NCBI RefSeq assembly: GCF_027596085.1
Contig: NC_072470.1
Location: 4,228,797 to 4,292,796 of the forward strand
Length of the DNA: 64,000 bases
Origin: Anoplopoma fimbria
Taxonomy: Eukaryota > Chordata > Actinopteri > Perciformes > Anoplopomatidae
Direction: 5' to 3'
Below, one piece after another: positions 60,112 to 64,000 of the stretch. How positions within the stretch are numbered: the first letter of the stretch is position 1; the number at the start of each line of letters is the position of its first letter. The translations under genes were made by a program, and so were the position numbers. Under the pieces are notes generated by a model. It saw only the letters and a list, made by a program, of their open reading frames with translations, searched no databases and was not told the origin of the DNA.

Positions 60112-60837
60112 TGTTGACTTTTATAATGTCTATCCATGTCAGGTCTTGTTTTGTTGCTGATGATCATCGTTATTGTTTGCTGCATCCGCACCAAGCGGAG
60201 GAAACGCTTGCAACTGAAGGGTGAGGTTTTATTTTTTAAATGTTTTTATAATGTTATTGTCATAACTCACCTTTAGAAAATGGCTTTTATAGTGTGTGTT
60301 ATTGATGTTGTGTGTAGATATACAAATACACACATCCAATAAATAGCTCTTTATTGAAGAACGTAGTTTAAATAGTAAATCATCAGGTTTGACCCATCAC
60401 CTGTGTTTATGTTCTAACTCCACAGATGAGGGGGAGCTTCGATTGGCGTGGACCAACGAACAGCATCAACACCAGAATCAACACAATCATCCTCCAGATC
60501 AACACCCCCACCACCATCATCCCCACCAGCAGCCGGCCGGCCACACCGGTCCTCGCCAGCACCGCCCCAGGCAGCACCGCAACCACCAGCTTCCCAAAAC
60601 CCCCGACCACCCCAACGCTCAGCCTCAGCCCAGCCCCCGGAAACCTGCACAGGTAGGCGGTCCCAGTGGGTCCTTAGAGGAGCGCTCACCTGAAACCATC
60701 AGTGTGGCGTCCCGTCTGACGCTCTTCTTCTTCTCTGTTCCTTTCAGGCCCCGAGACCAGCTGCTAAGATTGATGAAGAGCAGCCTCCTCCTCTTCCTCA
60801 GCCCAGGAAGAAAGCTACCAAAACGGCCAAACTGTGA
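54893..60837 (+). CDS. CD2: CD2-type T/NK-cell adhesion receptor (8 coding exons, gene span)
   Basis: Exons 54893-54974, 58507-58797, 58909-58985, 59187-59364, 59567-59629, 60143-60220, 60426-60652 and 60748-60837 join in frame to 361 residues (mammalian CD2 is about 350). CD2 is a T- and NK-cell surface receptor that binds CD58/CD48-type ligands and signals through SH3/GYF partners of its tail. Order: signal peptide (1-27); V-type Ig domain 1 (about 29-124) with core Trp59, sequons Asn85 and Asn92, and no canonical B-F cysteine pair, a CD2 hallmark; C2-type domain 2 (about 125-206) with Cys136, 145, 188 and 206, the CD2 two-disulphide pattern; FSCQVSNKVS and SSEPV resemble CD2 domain 2; membrane span about 223-244; basic KRRKR stop-transfer; Pro/His/Gln-rich tail ending with PPPLPQPRKK. 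Domain 1 has an extra pair, Cys33 and Cys122. Another CD2/SLAM-family member is the alternative, but the tail and domain 2 favour CD2. Confidence 0.86.
54975..58506 (+). other. CD2: CD2-like intron 1 (about 3.5 kb)
   Basis: AT-rich intron with no recognised exon. It contains a 20-base poly(T) at 57445-57464. Nothing else was identified. Confidence 0.7.
57445..57464. repeat. Poly(T) run
   Basis: Twenty consecutive T in the first intron of the CD2-like gene. Confidence 0.9.
58507..58797 (+). CDS. CD2: CD2-like exon 2, V-type Ig domain 1
   Basis: 291 nt completing Asp28, then SEEVCNLYTAKGRTVTM … KTTNLCVV. Key parts: LRWIHND (strand C Trp), KNGSLILTNIS (strand E with two sequons; KNG[ST]L matches the glycosylated site of mammalian CD2) and SQAGKYTPQAFD (strand F region, where the usual Cys is absent). 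Donor gtaggt. Confidence 0.9.
58909..58985 (+). CDS. CD2: CD2-like exon 3, first half of Ig domain 2
   Basis: 77 nt completing Asp125, then PVPKPSVKISCTKSDVTF and TCEVQAK, with two cysteines nine residues apart as in CD2 domain 2. Acceptor ctactcag, donor gtgaga. Confidence 0.9.
59187..59364 (+). CDS. CD2: CD2-like exon 4, second half of Ig domain 2
   Basis: 178 nt (LVKDLTFAWFRNKKKLEKE … DSFSCQVSNKVSDASSEPV … HCMGK plus one base). Contains the strand F Cys188 and the extra Cys206. Acceptor ttttacccag, donor gtgagt. Confidence 0.9.
59567..59629 (+). CDS. CD2: CD2-like exon 5, stalk and start of membrane span
   Basis: 63 nt (PIFPEYVWGINTWYIVGAGG with split codons at both ends). Acceptor ttccctctccag, donor gtatgt. 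Confidence 0.85.
59788..60051. mobile_element. TTAA-flanked MITE in CD2-like intron 5
   Basis: TTAA at 59788-59791 followed by agctcctacgagggacttt, and aaaagttcctcacagtaac followed by TTAA at 60048-60051. The ends are imperfect inverted repeats (GAGG(G/A)ACTTT). Non-coding, about 264 bp; resembles a repeat widespread in teleosts. Confidence 0.6.
60073..60109. repeat. (AT)n microsatellite
   Basis: About 18 AT units, about 33 bp before the acceptor of CD2-like exon 6. Confidence 0.95.
60143..60220 (+). CDS. CD2: CD2-like exon 6, membrane span and stop-transfer
   Basis: 78 nt (LVLLLMIIVIVCCIRTKRRK, then RLQLK with split codons at both ends). The two Cys at the inner membrane face are possible palmitoylation sites (inference). 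Acceptor tccatgtcag, donor gtgagg. Confidence 0.88.
60426..60652 (+). CDS. CD2: CD2-like exon 7, His/Pro/Gln-rich tail
   Basis: 227 nt completing Asp257, then EGELRLAWTNEQHQHQNQHN, followed by His/Pro/Gln-rich sequence to SPRKPAQ. The leading acidic DEGEL after the basic stop-transfer recalls the mammalian CD2 juxtamembrane layout. All three forward frames are open because of the composition; phase with both neighbours selects this one. Acceptor aactccacag, donor gtaggc. Confidence 0.85.
60748..60837 (+). CDS. CD2: CD2-like exon 8, C-terminal tail with SH3 ligand
   Basis: 90 nt (APRPAAKIDEEQPPPLPQPR, then KKATKTAKL, TGA). PLPQPR (residues 347-352) fits PxPxxR, the ligand of CD2AP/CIN85-type SH3 domains, also found near the end of mammalian CD2. 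Acceptor ttcctttcag. Confidence 0.86.
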   Translation, partial: APRPAAKIDEEQPPPLPQPRKKATKTAKL

Positions 60838-62569
60838 CACCAAGTGAGTGTTGGAGATTAGAAATTGTCATCACCAGCTTTTTCTTCTTTTTCTTTTTTT
60901 TTTCTTTTTTTTTTTTTTTTACCCCTATTGATGTTTGATGAATTCATTCAGACTCAAACAGGAAACGGAGATGAAAGACGCTTCACTCCTCTGTGCCTCG
61001 GCGTTAAATGTCATGAGTTCACCAGAAAAAGTTTGTATTAATATGTTAATAATCACTGAAGCAAACTATGAAACTATGAATCTTATTTAAGTTCATTATG
61101 CCATTAAATCTTGGATAGCCTTCTTGCATAACATTGTTTAAATATTAAAATATTAAAATTAAACTTTTAATTTAACTATTAAATTGTCTTTTTTCTCAAG
61201 ATATCAAACCACTATTTCATTATTTCCATTAAATAATTTAATAATAGTGGATAACAAATGGTGACTGGAACTGTAACCTTGTTGAATATTAATTTTCCTC
61301 TTTTTTCCTGTTTCATTTTTTTCTGCTCTGCTTTGTTTTGTTGTTTCTCTCAAGAATGACTAGAAAGACTCTGAAGTATAAAAGGCCATTATTGCAAAAT
61401 AATGAGATATTACGTTCATAATCTCAAACTGATATTCAGAGAGTTTTTGTACTTCTGTATTTTTTTTTTAACTTTGTAATGTTTTTTATACTTGAGTTGA
61501 TGACATGTTTGTGTCAGATAACATATAAATCATCTTCTCAGGAGGATGGATGAATTAAGTGAGTATTAACATGACTGTACTTAACCTGGAAAGGAACGAA
61601 CAATAATGAGCCGAATGTTAGCAAACTCCCTGAGGAAGACCACGAGGTTCCAGAAAGCTCAGGAAAAAGGCTTGTTATTGGACCTTTTAGTTCAGGTTTA
61701 AAGATAAACTCCATGATCTTGATGTATCTGCTCATCTAACTCGGCAAAAAGCAAATAAGCATAATAAAAGTAATTTATTTAGCATCTCTTCCCACATAAA
61801 CGATTATCTGGTTACAGTTATTGTTTTTTTTCCATCCATGATTTAATTTTCTTTCCAGACAGACTGCATAGATTAATGCAATTTGAAAGGTTTTTTTATT
61901 GTAAGAGCCGAATATTTTCACTGCAGCCTTTTAATATCAGTCTTACACAAACTATTTTTGTGTACATTTGTATGCAGTTCTTTGTTGTAACTTTTTGTTT
62001 GTAATTTTGTGTGAATTAGTTGTTTTTTTTTTACCAGAGACAGGTCACATTTTCTTCACCTGACAAACTATATAAAGATTTATCATTAATGCTTTATTTT
62101 TGGGAACTGCAGGTTTGGCTCATGAAAAGACAGACAGGTTAACCTAATCATAATGTGAATAAATGTGTTTCTATGCAGTAAAGAAACAAGGAACCACATC
62201 ACATATCCCTATCTATCTATAGAAACAACAATACCAAAGGACTTGCATTGTATCCATCAAACTAACTGCTTTCTTAATGTAAAAATGTAAATTCAAACTG
62301 CACACAATGAAATAAATGATGTCAATTGTAATGCGACTTTTCCAGTAAAATATAAGCGGGGAAATGAATGTTTCACACTGCGTCATTTCTTCCTCTACAG
62401 CTCGTTGTTTGTCAGGCTGAATGCTCAGAGCAATGCAGGCAGACGGTGTGTGTGTCAGCGTGTGTGTGTGTGGCACATATCCTGTGTCTTTAAGCTGAAA
62501 ATGTGTTTGTGGTTTTTTAGTGCGTTAGCTGTTTGTGCCGAGCTACCGCCGAGTGCAAGATGACTATCT

Positions 62570-62614
<45 letters not shown>

Positions 62615-63916
62615 GAGGTTTTCCTGTACTAGCAGCTTCTTTATGGCAACAGAAAATTACAAAATTTGACATAACGGACATGTTTGCAGCTCCTCTAAAG
62701 TGATTGTATCTTCATTTAATTGCATAGATTTAAATGTATTTTTATTGTCTGCTTACATTCTGCCTCATTGTGTTCTGCTGCTGATACTTTCCACCCACAC
62801 TCTGCTGCTGGTAACTTGTTTTCACACCTTTTCATTACATCCATTCAACACATGAGTCTAAACACAATTAGGTGTTAATATATCAGAAGCACAGTGCATG
62901 ACATTATCACCCTGACTATCACTATCTTATTTTATCTAGTTCTTTTTTTAAACTTTATTGTACTACTTATCCGCCTAATACTTTTTGGATGTTTCTATAA
63001 TCCTGCAGTAGTGTGAAGTATTTCAGTTGACATGTTGATTTGTTTTTCAAGTAAGAAAATACTTATTTTAATCCAAATCTTTAATGGTTGCATTTAACAC
63101 TGCATGCATATTTATCTAATTCTATTAGAATATGTACAGTACATGGGAAGACGCTTTAGATACATCAGCCATAAGCAGGCATGCCAAGGATGCAAAAGAA
63201 ACCCACATTTTTCTGCTTTTTACTTAGTTTTTAAGTCTGCATTGACTCGTTTTGTCCACTAGATGGTGGTGTCGCTTCATTTACTCAGAGACAGGCAGGT
63301 GAACTTTGGGATCTGTTGTCGTCAAACATGTCAACGCTTTTCTTTTATATTGAATTGATTGTGAAATCAAATTTCTTATAAATAAATAAATAAATCTGCA
63401 TATTTTGAAATAGTTTTCTTGTGCATGTTGCCTTTTTAAAAAGGGGGTAAAATCCACCAAACTTTGCAGAATGATCAAGTCTAATCCAACTTTTAAAAAG
63501 TTTAGTTTTAAATAAAGTGAGGAGGAATAACTGTCAGATTTAACTCTTATATAGCTTTCCCTTCATGACGAAACTCTAATCCACTTCATTATGTTTCTGT
63601 GAGGAACTTATTAAAGTCTGCATAGATTTAATTAATGTTAAAGGCATTACTACTACTGCTGCTAATACTGCAGTTCAGTTTCACATCATCACTTTATTGT
63701 TTGCCTGCAGCTTTGTCTGTTTTCTTGCAGTAAACAAGTCTCAAGTGTTAAAGAGCTTTCAGGTTTATCATCTAAAATGAATCATATCTGAAGTGTCTGG
63801 AGGCAAACCGCTCTGAAATTAAAGTCTGTCGGTCCATTAAAAGCAGATCCGGTGCCAAGAATCTACAACCTGGTTAATGACTGACAGGACTAGGACAGTA
63901 AGATAACACTGTGTCC

Positions 63917-63917
<1 letters not shown>
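60838..63917 (+). other. CD2-like 3'UTR and downstream non-coding sequence
   Basis: No further coding exon recognised. Candidate CD2-like poly(A) hexamers: AATAAA at 61763-61768 and 62158-62163; neither can be chosen from sequence. A T-rich run lies near 60890-60920, a GT array at 62571-62611, and an AAAT repeat near 63380-63395. Confidence 0.6.
62571..62611. repeat. (GT)20 microsatellite
   Basis: About 41 bp of uninterrupted GT. Confidence 0.96.
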
Positions 63918-63998
<81 letters not shown>

Positions 63999-64000
63999 TG
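63918..64000. repeat. (GT)n microsatellite running to the window edge
   Basis: GT repeat of at least 80 bp, nearly pure, cut by the end of the window. Confidence 0.96.

Noticed and set aside
60414..60689. Long minus-strand frames opposite CD2-like exon 7
   Set aside because: Shadow of GC-rich, stop-poor sequence; no independent gene evidence.

Overview
This is vertebrate nuclear DNA, most likely from a ray-finned (teleost) fish. Coding exons are short and separated by GT-AG introns. Long CA/GT, GA and AT microsatellites are scattered throughout, and several interspersed repeats resemble families I know as common in teleosts. Three protein genes can be read from the sequence; I see no rRNA, tRNA, CRISPR or prokaryotic signal.

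Layout. (1) 1.9-34.4 kb, plus strand: FAM184A, a long coiled-coil protein of unknown molecular function. It was reconstructed as 24 coding exons whose phases join without a break (about 1,128 residues with the preferred exon 23). A CpG-rich, TATA-less promoter patch lies just upstream. (2) 40.9-41.06 kb, minus strand: phospholamban (PLN), a complete 53-residue coding sequence in one exon, converging on FAM184A. (3) 54.9-60.8 kb, plus strand: a CD2-type T/NK-cell adhesion receptor in 8 coding exons (361 residues): signal peptide, V-type Ig domain, four-cysteine C2-type Ig domain, one membrane span and a proline/histidine-rich tail with a CD2AP/CIN85-type SH3 ligand motif. The rest is intronic or intergenic sequence, including several MITE-like elements, LINE-like remnants and a dozen long simple repeats.

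How the genes relate. The three have no evident shared pathway. FAM184A and PLN are neighbours on human 6q22.31, also convergent, but there ASF1A, MCM9 and CEP85L lie between them; I see none of these in the roughly 6.5 kb between the two genes here. Human CD2 is on chromosome 1p, so its place beside PLN is a lineage difference worth checking.

Most notable observations: a decayed duplicate of FAM184A exon 5 just ahead of the real exon; phospholamban lacking Thr17 and two of the three membrane cysteines; a CD2 gene with extra introns, including one inside Ig domain 2, and an extra cysteine pair in domain 1; and FAM184A splice sites embedded in or next to UG and CA repeats of the kind known to bind splicing regulators.
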